A stretch of DNA of 64,000 nt, taken from positions 3,162,001 to 3,226,000 of the forward strand of contig NZ_JAANOW010000001.1 in assembly GCF_011758805.1 (NCBI RefSeq), given 5' to 3'. Source of the stretch: Mycolicibacterium fluoranthenivorans. GTDB taxonomy: Bacteria; Actinomycetota; Actinomycetes; Mycobacteriales; Mycobacteriaceae. Under the pieces are notes generated by a model, which saw only the letters and a program-made list of their open reading frames with translations, had not been told where the DNA came from and did no database searches. How positions within the stretch are numbered: the stretch's first letter is position 1; each line of letters begins with the position of its first letter. Made by a program: the position numbers and the translations under genes. Below, piece by piece: positions 48,698 through 57,182 of the stretch.

Positions 48698-49027
48698 ATG
48701 CTCGCGCTGAAATCGGTGGCCTTGTTCGTGCTTGCGGCGGTACTCGAGATCGGCGGAGCGTGGCTGGTGTGGCAGGGCGTGCGCGAGCACCGCGCAGCGT
48801 GGCTGGTGGGTGCCGGTGTGATCGCCTTGGGCGCTTACGGATTCGTTGCGGCGTTCCAGCCCGATGCGCATTTCGGCCGGGTACTGGCCGCCTACGGCGG
48901 AGTGTTCGTGGCCGGCTCGCTGCTGTGGGGCATGGTGGCCGACGGCTTCCGGCCGGACCGGTGGGATGTCGCCGGGGCGCTGGTCTGTCTGGCCGGGGTC
49001 GGGCTCATCATGTACGCCCCGCGCTAG
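48698..49027 (+). CDS. YnfA/UPF0060-family small membrane protein
   Basis: 109 residues with four transmembrane helices, resembling small multidrug-resistance proteins ([65 protein letters not shown]). The family has no proven substrate. Confidence 0.92.
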   Translation: MLALKSVALFVLAAVLEIGGAWLVWQGVREHRAAWLVGAGVIALGAYGFVAAFQPDAHFGRVLAAYGGVFVAGSLLWGMVADGFRPDRWDVAGALVCLAGVGLIMYAPR

Positions 49028-49032
49028 GCCGA

Positions 49033-49920
49033 CTACAGGGCGTCGTCGTCGAGCTCGTCTCGGTTCAGGCCCATCGGCGTGGCGGCGGGGACATCACCGC
49101 CGGCCACCACCAGGCGGGTCAGGGGTGTCAGCGCCGCGAACAGGGTGCCCAACTGCCGGTCGTCGAGGGCGTCGAAGGCGCGCAGCGCCAGCCGGTCGGT
49201 GCTGTCCTCGATCTGCGCCTTGAGGTCGGCACCGGCCGAGGTCAACGACCCGCCGGCGTCGACCAGTCCGCGCGCGGCCAGCCCGTCCAACTGTTCCTGC
49301 CAATCGTCCTCGTCGTAGTCACGGCTGGGGGCGATCATCTCGCGTGGCACCCGGCCGGCCACGGCGTGCAGCACGTTGGATTCGCGCCCGCCGATACCGT
49401 GCGCGGCGAGCACGGCGACATGGCCGTCGCCGCGCTGCTCCCGCAGCAAGGTGGTGGCGTGCCACAGCTTGGCCACCGGCTCCTCGGGCCACGGTAGCGC
49501 CGCATTGGCGGCGAACAGCGCTCGCCCGTGCATCGGGGCCGAGCGGGCGGCGATCTCGGCCAGATCGGCTGCGGTCCGCACCGTCTCATCGTCGGTCATC
49601 CCGTAGCGCCGCAACGTGGCCACCGCCGCATCCTGGCGGGCGGCCAGTACAGCGGCCGGGGTGGCGATCTCCCACGCCGCGGGCAGCGCCTTGTGCACCT
49701 GACGCAGGGAGAAGTTGTAGAACAGCGCCGCGACCACCTCGGGTGGCACCGGCCCCAGCGGCGCCGACCGGGCCGCGAAATAGCCCGACCAGAATCCGCG
49801 GTAGCCGAGTTCGCCGAGTGCGGCGCGGGATTCCGGGGCGAAGTAGGTGACGGCGTGTACCGGCTCCAGCCGGTCGAACAGGCGACGGGCAACCCTGGGC
49901 TGTCTCACCGAGACAGTCAA
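49033..49920 (-). CDS. SCO6745-family helical protein, unknown function
   Basis: 295 residues, mainly helical, with a HAVTYFAPESRAALGELGYRGFW start and AGRVPREMIAPSRDYDEDDW in the middle, features I associate with the actinobacterial SCO6745 (MarR-like) group. The apparent start is a TTG at 49920, which lies over the inverted repeat at 49900-49916; a later start is possible. Divergent from a TetR gene. Confidence 0.7.
   Translation of the reverse strand: MTVSVRQPRVARRLFDRLEPVHAVTYFAPESRAALGELGYRGFWSGYFAARSAPLGPVPPEVVAALFYNFSLRQVHKALPAAWEIATPAAVLAARQDAAVATLRRYGMTDDETVRTAADLAEIAARSAPMHGRALFAANAALPWPEEPVAKLWHATTLLREQRGDGHVAVLAAHGIGGRESNVLHAVAGRVPREMIAPSRDYDEDDWQEQLDGLAARGLVDAGGSLTSAGADLKAQIEDSTDRLALRAFDALDDRQLGTLFAALTPLTRLVVAGGDVPAATPMGLNRDELDDDAL
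49900..49916. promoter_or_regulatory. Candidate TetR operator
   Basis: Perfect 7-bp inverted repeat CTGTCTC-ACC-GAGACAG at the start of the SCO6745-like gene and about 55 bp upstream of the divergent TetR gene. Confidence 0.45.
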
Positions 49921-49957
49921 GCATCATGGGGTCGGCCGCGTGCGAGCACCGCCCCGG

Positions 49958-49963
49958 TATGGT
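49958..49963 (+). promoter_or_regulatory. -10 hexamer, leaderless start of the TetR gene
   Basis: TATGGT ends 7 nt before ATG 49971. Confidence 0.5.
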
Positions 49964-49970
49964 TTCGTCC

Positions 49971-50636
49971 ATGAGCGACGCGGCGGGAGGCGGTTCTTCC
50001 GCACCGGCCGAAGCGACGAACCCGCAGCGGATACGCGATATCGCGATGGTCTGCTTTGCCGAGCGCGGCGTGTCGGGCACGTCCCTGCGGACCATCGCCG
50101 ACGCGGCCGAGGTGAGCGTGGGTCTCATCCAGCACTACTTCGGCAGCAAAGCGGCTTTGATCGAGGCGATCGACGAGCACGTGCTGCGGGTGTGCGGCCA
50201 GATTCTCGATGACAGTCCAGCCTCGCCAGAGGTGGGGAACACCCCTGACGTCTATCGCGGCGGCACCGCGCAGCTGTTCATCGAGCATCCGGACGTGATG
50301 GACTACGTCGCTCGTGTGCTGACCGAAGGCGGAGCGACCGGTGCGGCGATCTTCGACGGTCTGGTCAAGATCAGCGAAACGCAGGGCGAGACCTTCATCG
50401 CGCGCGGTCTGGCCAGGCCCGACCTCGATCCGGTGTGGTCCGTGCTGAACCCGGTGCTGGTGCGCGTTGCGGCCAGCGTGTTCCGCAGACATATCGAACG
50501 GCACATCCCCGGACCCCTATACACCCGGGAACAGACACTGCGATGGGACGAGGCCACCACCAACCTCATCCGGCACGGTCAGCTCCGGGAAGCCGCACGC
50601 GACGGATCCGGCGGGCAGGACACGTCCCAGCCCTGA
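49971..50636 (+). CDS. TetR-family transcriptional regulator
   Basis: 221 residues. Helix-turn-helix about 20-65 (IAMVCFAERGVSGTSLRTIADAAEVSVGLIQHYFGSKAAL), TetR_C-like helical domain after it. Likely represses the divergent SCO6745-like gene and itself through the repeat at 49900. Confidence 0.9.
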   Translation: MSDAAGGGSSAPAEATNPQRIRDIAMVCFAERGVSGTSLRTIADAAEVSVGLIQHYFGSKAALIEAIDEHVLRVCGQILDDSPASPEVGNTPDVYRGGTAQLFIEHPDVMDYVARVLTEGGATGAAIFDGLVKISETQGETFIARGLARPDLDPVWSVLNPVLVRVAASVFRRHIERHIPGPLYTREQTLRWDEATTNLIRHGQLREAARDGSGGQDTSQP

Positions 50637-50652
50637 GCGTGACGGCCCACCA

Positions 50653-51357
50653 TCAGGCGTCCTCGGCCACCGCTCTGGCGGCCTCGTCGATGATGGCCCG
50701 CATGGCCCGTTCGGCACCCGATTCGTCGCGCAGCCGTATCGCCCGGGCCACCTCGTCGTGCAGTTCGATGGCGGCGGGGTTGGGCAGTTCCGGCATCATC
50801 CCGTGGTGAGTGCGTCCGGTCAGTACCTCGGCGACCACCGCATTGAGCGCACGGAACATCTCGTTACCGCTGGCATCCAGCAGCGTTTGGTGAAAGATCT
50901 TGTCGGCCTGCAGATATGCGTCCAGGTCACCGGAGCGGCCGTGCATCACCATGTCGGACACCGCGGCGGCCATGATCCGGCAATGGTGTGGATTCGCCCG
51001 CCGGGCGGCCAGTGCGGCAGCGGCCGGCTCGAATCCGCGACGTAACTCCGACAGCGAGATCAGCTGGGCGGCCCGGTCCCCGGATTCCAGACGCCACCGA
51101 ATCACGCTGGGGTCGAACACATTCCAGTTGGCTGCGGGCTGAATGGTGATACCGACGCGGCGGCGCGAGGACACCAGGCCCATCGACTCGAGTACCCGGA
51201 TCGCCTCGCGGGCAACGCTGCGTGACACCCCGTGTTCGGCGCTGACCCCTTCCAGGGTGATCACCTCGCCGGGTGGGTATCTGCCGGACACCACGGCGGC
51301 GCCCAGGGCGGTCAGCACGTTGTCGTGCAGTGCGCTGACGTTTGACGACGGACCCAC
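50653..51357 (-). CDS. GntR/FadR-subfamily transcriptional regulator
   Basis: 234 residues: winged helix (about 8-75, GEVITLEGVSAEHGVSRSVAREAIRVLESMGLV) and an all-helical FCD ligand-binding domain (about 90-225) with the metal-site Asp/His pattern (DAYLQADKIFHQTLLDAS). Divergent from gntK-gntP, so most likely the gluconate-responsive repressor of that operon. Confidence 0.92.
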   Translation of the reverse strand: MGPSSNVSALHDNVLTALGAAVVSGRYPPGEVITLEGVSAEHGVSRSVAREAIRVLESMGLVSSRRRVGITIQPAANWNVFDPSVIRWRLESGDRAAQLISLSELRRGFEPAAAALAARRANPHHCRIMAAAVSDMVMHGRSGDLDAYLQADKIFHQTLLDASGNEMFRALNAVVAEVLTGRTHHGMMPELPNPAAIELHDEVARAIRLRDESGAERAMRAIIDEAARAVAEDA

Positions 51358-51423
51358 GCGTACATCGTGTCATAGCGGGCTTGGATTGGACTTAAAGCAG
51401 ACGTATTTGTGATCCTCTTGCAA

Positions 51424-51443
51424 TAGTATGACGTTTGAGTCAT
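51424..51443 (+). promoter_or_regulatory. Probable gluconate-operon promoter and operator
   Basis: TAGTAT (51424-51429) fits the -10 consensus. ATGAC-N6-GTCAT (51428-51432, 51439-51443) is a 5-bp dyad that overlaps the predicted transcription start, a typical repressor position. Confidence 0.45.
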
Positions 51444-51480
51444 CCTGTGTGAGGTCAACCACAGTCAGGGAGGTGTAGCG

Positions 51481-51984
51481 ATGCCGTCACCGATCGTCGT
51501 GATGGGCGTCTCGGGGAGCGGGAAGTCCACCGTCGGCGCCGCGCTGGCACAGCGGCTGCGCGTCCCGTTCGCGGACGCCGATGACTTCCATCCGCCCGCC
51601 AACATCGAGAAGATGAAGGCCGGCCACCCGCTCGACGACGAGGATCGCAAGCCGTGGCTGGCGACCCTGGGCGACTGGCTGGGGGAGCGTTGTGGTGACG
51701 GTGGCGTGATGAGCTGCTCGGCGCTCAAACGGCGCTACCGCGACCAGCTGCGTGCACACTGCCCCGGTATCCAGTTCCTGCACCTGAGCGGGACACCCGA
51801 GATCATCGGGGCGCGCCAGGCCAGCAGGCCCGGCCACTTCATGCCGGCCTCGCTGCTGGCATCTCAGTTCGACACCCTCGAACCACTCGAGGAGGACGAG
51901 GCGGGCGTCGTCATCGACGTCGGTCAGAGCATCGACGCCATCGTCGACACCTACATCTCACTCACCGGAGGGGAACACCGATGA
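51481..51984 (+). CDS. gntK: Gluconokinase
   Basis: 167 residues, P-loop kinase: Walker A GVSGSGKSTVG near the N-terminus, DADDFHPPANIEKMKAGHPLDDEDR (gluconate/ATP binding) and CSALKRRYRD. Phosphorylates D-gluconate to 6-phosphogluconate for the pentose phosphate or Entner-Doudoroff route. AGGGAGGT ribosome-binding site just upstream. Overlaps gntP by 4 nt. Confidence 0.95.
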   Translation: MPSPIVVMGVSGSGKSTVGAALAQRLRVPFADADDFHPPANIEKMKAGHPLDDEDRKPWLATLGDWLGERCGDGGVMSCSALKRRYRDQLRAHCPGIQFLHLSGTPEIIGARQASRPGHFMPASLLASQFDTLEPLEEDEAGVVIDVGQSIDAIVDTYISLTGGEHR

Positions 51985-53372
51985 ACGCCGCCGTCACCCT
52001 GTTGGCCGACGCGCCCAAACTCGTCGAGCCGGTGGCCTCAGCCCCGCAGCTGATTCTGTCGTTCCTGGCCGGCATCGCCGTCATCGTCGTCCTGATCACC
52101 GTGGTGAAACTGCACCCGTTCCTGGCGCTCATCTTCGGTGGCCTCACCGTCGGCCTGGTCGCGGGGGAGAACCTGACCAAGGTGCTCAAGTCGTTCACCG
52201 ACGGGTTCGGATCGACGGCCGCCAGCGTGGGCATCCTCATCGCACTCGGCGCGATGTTCGCCAAACTGCTCGCCGATTCCGGCGGCGCCGACGAAATCGT
52301 GGACACGATCGTCGGTGCAGCCTCGCCGCGCATGCTGCCGTGGGCGATGGCATTGGTCGGCGCCATCATCGGCCTCCCGATGTTCTTCGAGATCGGTCTC
52401 GTCCTGCTGATGCCGGTCATCTATCTCGTGTCCCGCCGGTCGCAGCAGTCCCTGATCACCATCGGTATCCCGGCGCTGGCGGGCCTGTCGGCCATGCACG
52501 GGTTCGTGCCCCCGCATCCCGGACCGCTGACGGCGGTCGGCCTGCTCAACGCCGATCTCGGTGTGACGTTGGGTCTCGGGGTGCTGGTGGCGATCCCGAC
52601 GATCATCCTGGCCGGGCCGTTGTTCGGCAAGCTCGCCGGCAAGTGGGTGGTGGTGGATGCCCCCGACACCTTCGATGCCGACGAGACCAGGACACAGGAC
52701 AAGCGACCGTCATTCGGGATCACGCTGTTCTCGGTGCTGCTGCCGGTCGCGCTGATGCTCGGCAAGGCCCTTGCCGATATCTTCATCGACAACGAAAAGC
52801 AATGGTTCCGAGCCATCTTCGATGCGCTGGGCACCCCGCTCGTCGCGCTTCTGCTCGCGGTGATCGTGGGCATGTTCACCCTGGGCCGGGGGGCGGGCAT
52901 GGACCGGGCCACGCTCACCAAGTGCATCGAATCGGGTCTGCCGCCGATCGCCGGCATCATTTTGATCGTCGCCGCCGGTGGTGGCTTCAAACAGGTTCTG
53001 GTGGACAGCGGTATCGGCACCATGCTCGCGCGGTGGGCCGAAGGTGTGCACATCTCGGTACTGGTGCTGGCCTGGGTGCTCGCGGTGCTCATCCGGCTGG
53101 CCACCGGCTCGGCCACGGTCGCCACCATCACCGCTTCATCGCTGATCCTCGGCTTGGTGGAGGGGATGAGCACCGGCCAGGTCTCGCTGGTGGTGCTGGC
53201 AGTCGGCGCCGGCTCGCTGTTCTTCTCCCATGTCAACGACGCGGGGTTCTGGCTGGTCAATCAGTACTTCCGGCTCAGCGTCGGGCAGACCATCAAGACC
53301 TGGTCGATCATGGAGACGGTGCTGTCGGTCAGCGGCCTCGCCGTGGTGCTCATCCTGGACATCTTCGTCTAG
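51981..53372 (+). CDS. gntP: GntP-family gluconate permease
   Basis: 463 residues, about 12 transmembrane helices. Family segments include HPFLALIFGGLTVGL, HGFVPPHPGPLTAVGLLNAD, IAGIILIVAAGGGFKQVLVDSGIG and FFSHVNDAGFWLVNQYF. Takes up gluconate by proton symport for the adjacent gluconokinase. Confidence 0.95.
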   Translation: MNAAVTLLADAPKLVEPVASAPQLILSFLAGIAVIVVLITVVKLHPFLALIFGGLTVGLVAGENLTKVLKSFTDGFGSTAASVGILIALGAMFAKLLADSGGADEIVDTIVGAASPRMLPWAMALVGAIIGLPMFFEIGLVLLMPVIYLVSRRSQQSLITIGIPALAGLSAMHGFVPPHPGPLTAVGLLNADLGVTLGLGVLVAIPTIILAGPLFGKLAGKWVVVDAPDTFDADETRTQDKRPSFGITLFSVLLPVALMLGKALADIFIDNEKQWFRAIFDALGTPLVALLLAVIVGMFTLGRGAGMDRATLTKCIESGLPPIAGIILIVAAGGGFKQVLVDSGIGTMLARWAEGVHISVLVLAWVLAVLIRLATGSATVATITASSLILGLVEGMSTGQVSLVVLAVGAGSLFFSHVNDAGFWLVNQYFRLSVGQTIKTWSIMETVLSVSGLAVVLILDIFV

Positions 53373-53390
53373 CTGCGCACACCCGCGAAA

Positions 53391-53418
53391 CCCCTTGAAT
53401 CCGTGGGGATTCCAGGGG
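53391..53418. terminator. Hairpin terminator after gntP
   Basis: Arms of 12 nt (53391-53402, 53407-53418), 11 of 12 paired, 4-nt loop, between convergent gntP and a small secreted-protein gene. Confidence 0.65.
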
Positions 53419-53424
53419 GGGCTG

Positions 53425-53748
53425 TTACGGGCTCTGCCGCGGCCGCGTGTCGACCTGGGGCACCTTCACCCAGCCGGGGTTGTTGACGAAATCCGACAAG
53501 CAGCCCGTGATACCGCGGCAGGCGATGATCGCGCCCGCGCTCGGTGCCGCACCGATGGCAGGTGGCGGGGTCACGACCAGATCGCAATTGTCGGTGTACG
53601 CGCCCACCTGTTGCTTGCCGACCAGAATCCCTTGGTTGGGGCAGGTCGCCATCACGTCCGGTTGATGTGTCGCGGCCGGCGCAAGCAGCGACGCACCCAC
53701 GGCGCCGGCGAAGGCGCTCGCGGTGATCCACCGGGTCAGCGTGCCCAT
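53425..53748 (-). CDS. Small secreted protein, unknown function
   Basis: 107 residues. N-terminal signal peptide (about 1-25, ending APAAT), no lipobox; mature part about 80 residues with four cysteines (TCPNQG, NCDLV, ACRG, GCLSDF) likely forming two disulfides. Family not recognised. Confidence 0.7.
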   Translation of the reverse strand: MGTLTRWITASAFAGAVGASLLAPAATHQPDVMATCPNQGILVGKQQVGAYTDNCDLVVTPPPAIGAAPSAGAIIACRGITGCLSDFVNNPGWVKVPQVDTRPRQSP

Positions 53749-53772
53749 GTTGCTGAGAATACGCTGCGAACG

Positions 53773-54708
53773 TCAGCCTGGGTACGAGCCCGGAAACGGG
53801 CGCAGCCAGTCACGTGTGGGCAGTGGCCCCGACGGTGGTCGCAGCCGCTCCAGTACTGCCCGCAGCGGGGGCCAGTCCGCCCGCCCGCGTCGGGTGACCG
53901 CGTAGGTGGTCAGGACGACGCTGGGATCGGCGAGATCCAGCACCGTGACGCCCGCCATGGTGGGCCGGCCCAGCGGAAGCAGGCCCACGCCGTAGCCGCC
54001 GACGATGAGATCCTCGACGAGGTCCAGACTGTCGATCTGGTGTGAGATGCGCGGGGTGAAGCCCGCCAGTGCAGCCAGGGTCCGCAATGCCACCTCGTCG
54101 GCGCTGTTGCGCGAGTTCACAATCCACGGCTGGCCGGCATACGCGGAGATATCTGCCTGCCCACCGACCTCGGGTGCGCCCTGTTGCGGTACCCCGAGTC
54201 CCCATGGGATCTTCCACAGCGGGACGGCTTCCAGGACAGGGCTCAGCGCCGCAGGCGCCAGGTTGTAGTCGTAGGTCAGGGCGAGGTCCAGATCGTCATC
54301 GACGAGCAGCCGGAACGCCTCGACCGGTTCGTACTCGCTCACCACGACGTCGATACCGGGATACCGCGCGGTGAGCTCGGGCACGACCGGTAGCAGCGAC
54401 ACTCGGATGCCGGTCGCGAAGCCGCCGACTCGAAGCGTCCCGGCGGGTTCGGCGTGCGGATCCAGGTCGAGTCGGGCCGAGTCGAGGGCGGCCAGGATGG
54501 TCACGGCGTGATCGGCGAGCCGGCGGCCGGCAGGGGTGAGGCGTACCCGGCGGCCGTCCGGTTCGATCAGCGTCACCTTGGCTTCTCGGGCAAGTGCGGC
54601 CAGCTGCTGGGAGACCGTCGATGTCGTGAGGTGATGAGCATCGGCGACCGCCCGCATCGAGCCGAGCCGTGACAGGGTCAGCAGCAGCTGCAGTCGGCGG
54701 GGATCCAT
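53773..54708 (-). CDS. LysR-family transcriptional regulator
   Basis: 311 residues. N-terminal helix-turn-helix (MDPRRLQLLLTLSRLGSMRAVADAHHLTTSTVSQQLAALAR) and periplasmic-binding-protein-like effector domain (about 90-300). No divergent partner immediately adjacent; target not evident. Confidence 0.92.
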   Translation of the reverse strand: MDPRRLQLLLTLSRLGSMRAVADAHHLTTSTVSQQLAALAREAKVTLIEPDGRRVRLTPAGRRLADHAVTILAALDSARLDLDPHAEPAGTLRVGGFATGIRVSLLPVVPELTARYPGIDVVVSEYEPVEAFRLLVDDDLDLALTYDYNLAPAALSPVLEAVPLWKIPWGLGVPQQGAPEVGGQADISAYAGQPWIVNSRNSADEVALRTLAALAGFTPRISHQIDSLDLVEDLIVGGYGVGLLPLGRPTMAGVTVLDLADPSVVLTTYAVTRRGRADWPPLRAVLERLRPPSGPLPTRDWLRPFPGSYPG

Positions 54709-54791
54709 TCACCCATTCTGCGTCGGCGCCCGCGAATCATGGTTGGGTGGAAGGTCGCGTCTGGGAACTCCGCTGATCCGCAGTGTCGTCA

Positions 54792-55634
54792 CTACAGTTT
54801 CGCGGCCTCGGCCATCAGCCGCGCGCCGATCTCGTTGATCTCGCCGATCGGCAAGGTGCGCAACGGATGTGCGGCCACGATCAACGCGACGCGGCCGTGC
54901 TGGTCGAACACCGGAGCGGCGATGGTGGCCACCGGCCGGGTCTCGCTGCTCTCCAGCAGGCCGATCGCGGTGAACTCGACCAGCAATCGCTCCATCAGCT
55001 GCCGCACTGAGTCGGGCAGATCGGTGGCGGTGCCCATCAGTTGTGCGGCCTGCGCCAGCGCCGGGGTCGTCCAGTCGATATCGAATCCGCGCTCACGCGT
55101 GTGGGCCAGCACCTGCTCCAGTCGCTGGGCCAGTTCGGTATTCGAAGATGCCGCCCGCGCGATCCAGTCCTGCCGACCTTGTGGGGTGTCCCACGCCGCG
55201 AACGCCACCCCGAACGGTGGTGCGTAAGGGATGCGGTCACCGGGCGCACTGGCCGTGCCCCCTTCGAAGGCCGTGACGACCAAATCGTCGCCTACCCGCT
55301 CTAATACTGTTGCTGGATAACCACTATCGGACGATATCCGCTGTATTGCGAGTCGCGCAGCCACTACGACGGGGCGGGCCGCGTCCAGCCGGGCCGCCAC
55401 CAGCGCTAGAGCGGGTCCCAGTGCGAACGTCTTGTCGACGGGATCTCGGCTGACCCAGCCCCGATCCCACAACGTCTTGAGGATCGCGTGGGCGGTGGCT
55501 TGGGTCAGTTCGAGTTCGCGGACGATATCGGAGAACCGCAGCGTCTCATTGCCTGGCCTGGCCAGCAGTTCGATCACGTCGAGCGCCCGACCGGTCGGGG
55601 CTGAGCTGGATCCACGAATGTCTTGACTCCTCAC
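54792..55634 (-). CDS. IclR-family transcriptional regulator
   Basis: 280 residues from GTG 55634: winged helix (about 15-75, ALDVIELLARPGNETLRFSDIVRELELTQATAHAILKTLWDRGWV) and C-terminal GAF-like effector domain. The upstream in-frame start at 55709 would place the first 25 residues across the promoter/operator region, so GTG 55634 is preferred. Probable regulator of the divergent three-gene operon. Confidence 0.9.
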   Translation of the reverse strand: MRSQDIRGSSSAPTGRALDVIELLARPGNETLRFSDIVRELELTQATAHAILKTLWDRGWVSRDPVDKTFALGPALALVAARLDAARPVVVAARLAIQRISSDSGYPATVLERVGDDLVVTAFEGGTASAPGDRIPYAPPFGVAFAAWDTPQGRQDWIARAASSNTELAQRLEQVLAHTRERGFDIDWTTPALAQAAQLMGTATDLPDSVRQLMERLLVEFTAIGLLESSETRPVATIAAPVFDQHGRVALIVAAHPLRTLPIGEINEIGARLMAEAAKL

Positions 55635-55662
55635 TTCCGGCACGTTTAGCGTGTGGTCATAT

Positions 55663-55691
55663 ATTCGAGAGTATGTCTCGAATAATCGAGA
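55663..55691. promoter_or_regulatory. Probable IclR operator
   Basis: Perfect 8-bp inverted repeat ATTCGAGA-N5-TCTCGAAT (55663-55683) and an overlapping 6-bp repeat TCTCGA-N4-TCGAGA (55676-55691), sharing the central TCTCGA half-site, between the divergent IclR and dehydrogenase genes. Confidence 0.6.
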
Positions 55692-55707
55692 CTGACAAGA
55701 GGTTGCC

Positions 55708-56784
55708 ATGCGTGCGGTGCTACTGCGTCACGGTGAACTCACCGTCGGTGACACACCGGATCCGGTTCCCGGCCCGGGCGAGCTGCTGCTTCGCACCCTC
55801 AGTACCGCGATCTGTGCCTCCGACGTGCACTTCATGGATCACCCGGCGCTCGCTGACGACCCCACCGGCCGGACTCTGTACGATGCCGAGCGCGATATCG
55901 TGCTCGGTCATGAATTCGTCGGTGAGGTCATCGGGCACGGACCGGGCTGCACCGACCAGTTCCCGGTCGGCACCCGCGTCACGTCGATTCCGATCAGGCT
56001 GGTCGCCCGGAACAAGCGGAGCGACGGGGAAGAACCCCGCGGCGCCGACGGGGCCCACATCATCGGTCAGCATCCCGACGCGCAGGGCAGCTTCGCCGAG
56101 AAACTGATCGTCAACGAGATGCTCGCGAAACCGGTGCCCGGCGACGTGTCCGACGACGCCGCCGCCTTGACCGACGCGTTCGCCGTCGGCGAGTTCTACG
56201 TGCGCTCGGCGGCGATACAACCCGGCGAGATCGCCATCGTCCTCGGGGCGGGCGCCGTCGGCCTGTCCGCAGTGGCGGCCTTACATGCCAGGGGTATCGA
56301 ACCCATCGTGGTATCCGACTTTCAAGCCGATCGCCGTGCCCTCGCCGAGGCTTTCGGTGCACACGTCACCGTCGACCCTGTCGTGCAGTCGCCGTTCGAG
56401 GTCTTCCGGCAGCTTCGAGCTGAGCGCCATCTGCCGGGTCCGGCAATCGTTTTCGAGTGCGTCGGCGCCGGCGGGCTGATCCAACACATCGTGGAATCGG
56501 TGGAGATGTGCACCCGCATCTACTGTGCCGGGGGCTGGTACACCGGCGACACCCTCAGCATCACCAACGCCACCCGCCAGGGTGTCACCATTCAGTTCGG
56601 CGGTGGACCCATGCCGCAGGACTGGTACGGCACGCTTGACGCCATCGCCGGGGGACGGCTCGATCCGCTGCCCGCTGTCGGGAAGATCATCGGCCTCGAC
56701 GAGATTCCGCACGCCCTGGATCTCGCCCGCCGCTCGGAGGGCCCACCCCGAATCCTGGTACACCCGAACGGAGATGTGCAGTGA
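55708..56784 (+). CDS. Zinc-dependent medium-chain alcohol dehydrogenase
   Basis: 358 residues. GroES-like domain with catalytic-zinc Cys in ICASDVHF and GHEFVGEVIGHG; Rossmann segment VLGAGAVGLSAVAAL. The four structural-zinc cysteines of classic ADHs are absent (residues about 100-130), so only the catalytic zinc is expected. AAGAGG ribosome-binding site upstream. First gene of an IclR-controlled operon. Confidence 0.9.
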   Translation: MRAVLLRHGELTVGDTPDPVPGPGELLLRTLSTAICASDVHFMDHPALADDPTGRTLYDAERDIVLGHEFVGEVIGHGPGCTDQFPVGTRVTSIPIRLVARNKRSDGEEPRGADGAHIIGQHPDAQGSFAEKLIVNEMLAKPVPGDVSDDAAALTDAFAVGEFYVRSAAIQPGEIAIVLGAGAVGLSAVAALHARGIEPIVVSDFQADRRALAEAFGAHVTVDPVVQSPFEVFRQLRAERHLPGPAIVFECVGAGGLIQHIVESVEMCTRIYCAGGWYTGDTLSITNATRQGVTIQFGGGPMPQDWYGTLDAIAGGRLDPLPAVGKIIGLDEIPHALDLARRSEGPPRILVHPNGDVQ

Positions 56785-57182
56785 CCGATCATGCCCAGAT
56801 AACCGAGGTCCTGATTCGGTACGCCACCGGTATCGACCGCCGCGACTGGCCGCTGTTCCGCACCGTCTTCACCGCGGACTGCGCACTGGACTATGGCGAG
56901 ATCGGCGCCTGGAACGGAGTCGACGCCGTCACCGAATTCATGGTGCTCGCGCATGCTGGCGCCGGCCATACCATGCACCGGCTGAGCAATATGGCCATCA
57001 CGGTCACCGGCGACACCGCCATCGCCCGGACGTACCTCGACGCACTGATCCTGGCCGCCGACAACGCTTCCGGGGTGAGCGCCATCGGGTTCTACGATGA
57101 TGAACTCGTCCGCACGGGCGATGGCTGGCGTATTGCGCGGCGTCGATTCACCTCCGTGCGGATCGCGGTGATCGGTTCATGA
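56781..57182 (+). CDS. SnoaL-like / NTF2-fold protein
   Basis: 133 residues from GTG 56781, overlapping the dehydrogenase stop. Cone-shaped NTF2 fold: VLIRYATGIDRRDWPLFRTVFTADCALDY, MHRLSNMAITVTGDTAIARTYL, DGWRIARRRF. Such proteins act as isomerases, dehydratases or hydroxylase partners; which is unknown here. Confidence 0.85.
   Translation: MTDHAQITEVLIRYATGIDRRDWPLFRTVFTADCALDYGEIGAWNGVDAVTEFMVLAHAGAGHTMHRLSNMAITVTGDTAIARTYLDALILAADNASGVSAIGFYDDELVRTGDGWRIARRRFTSVRIAVIGS

Noticed and set aside
53588..53596. PafBC-type damage promoter element TTGTCGGTG
   Set aside because: It lies inside a coding region and is not followed by a TANNNT hexamer at the expected distance.
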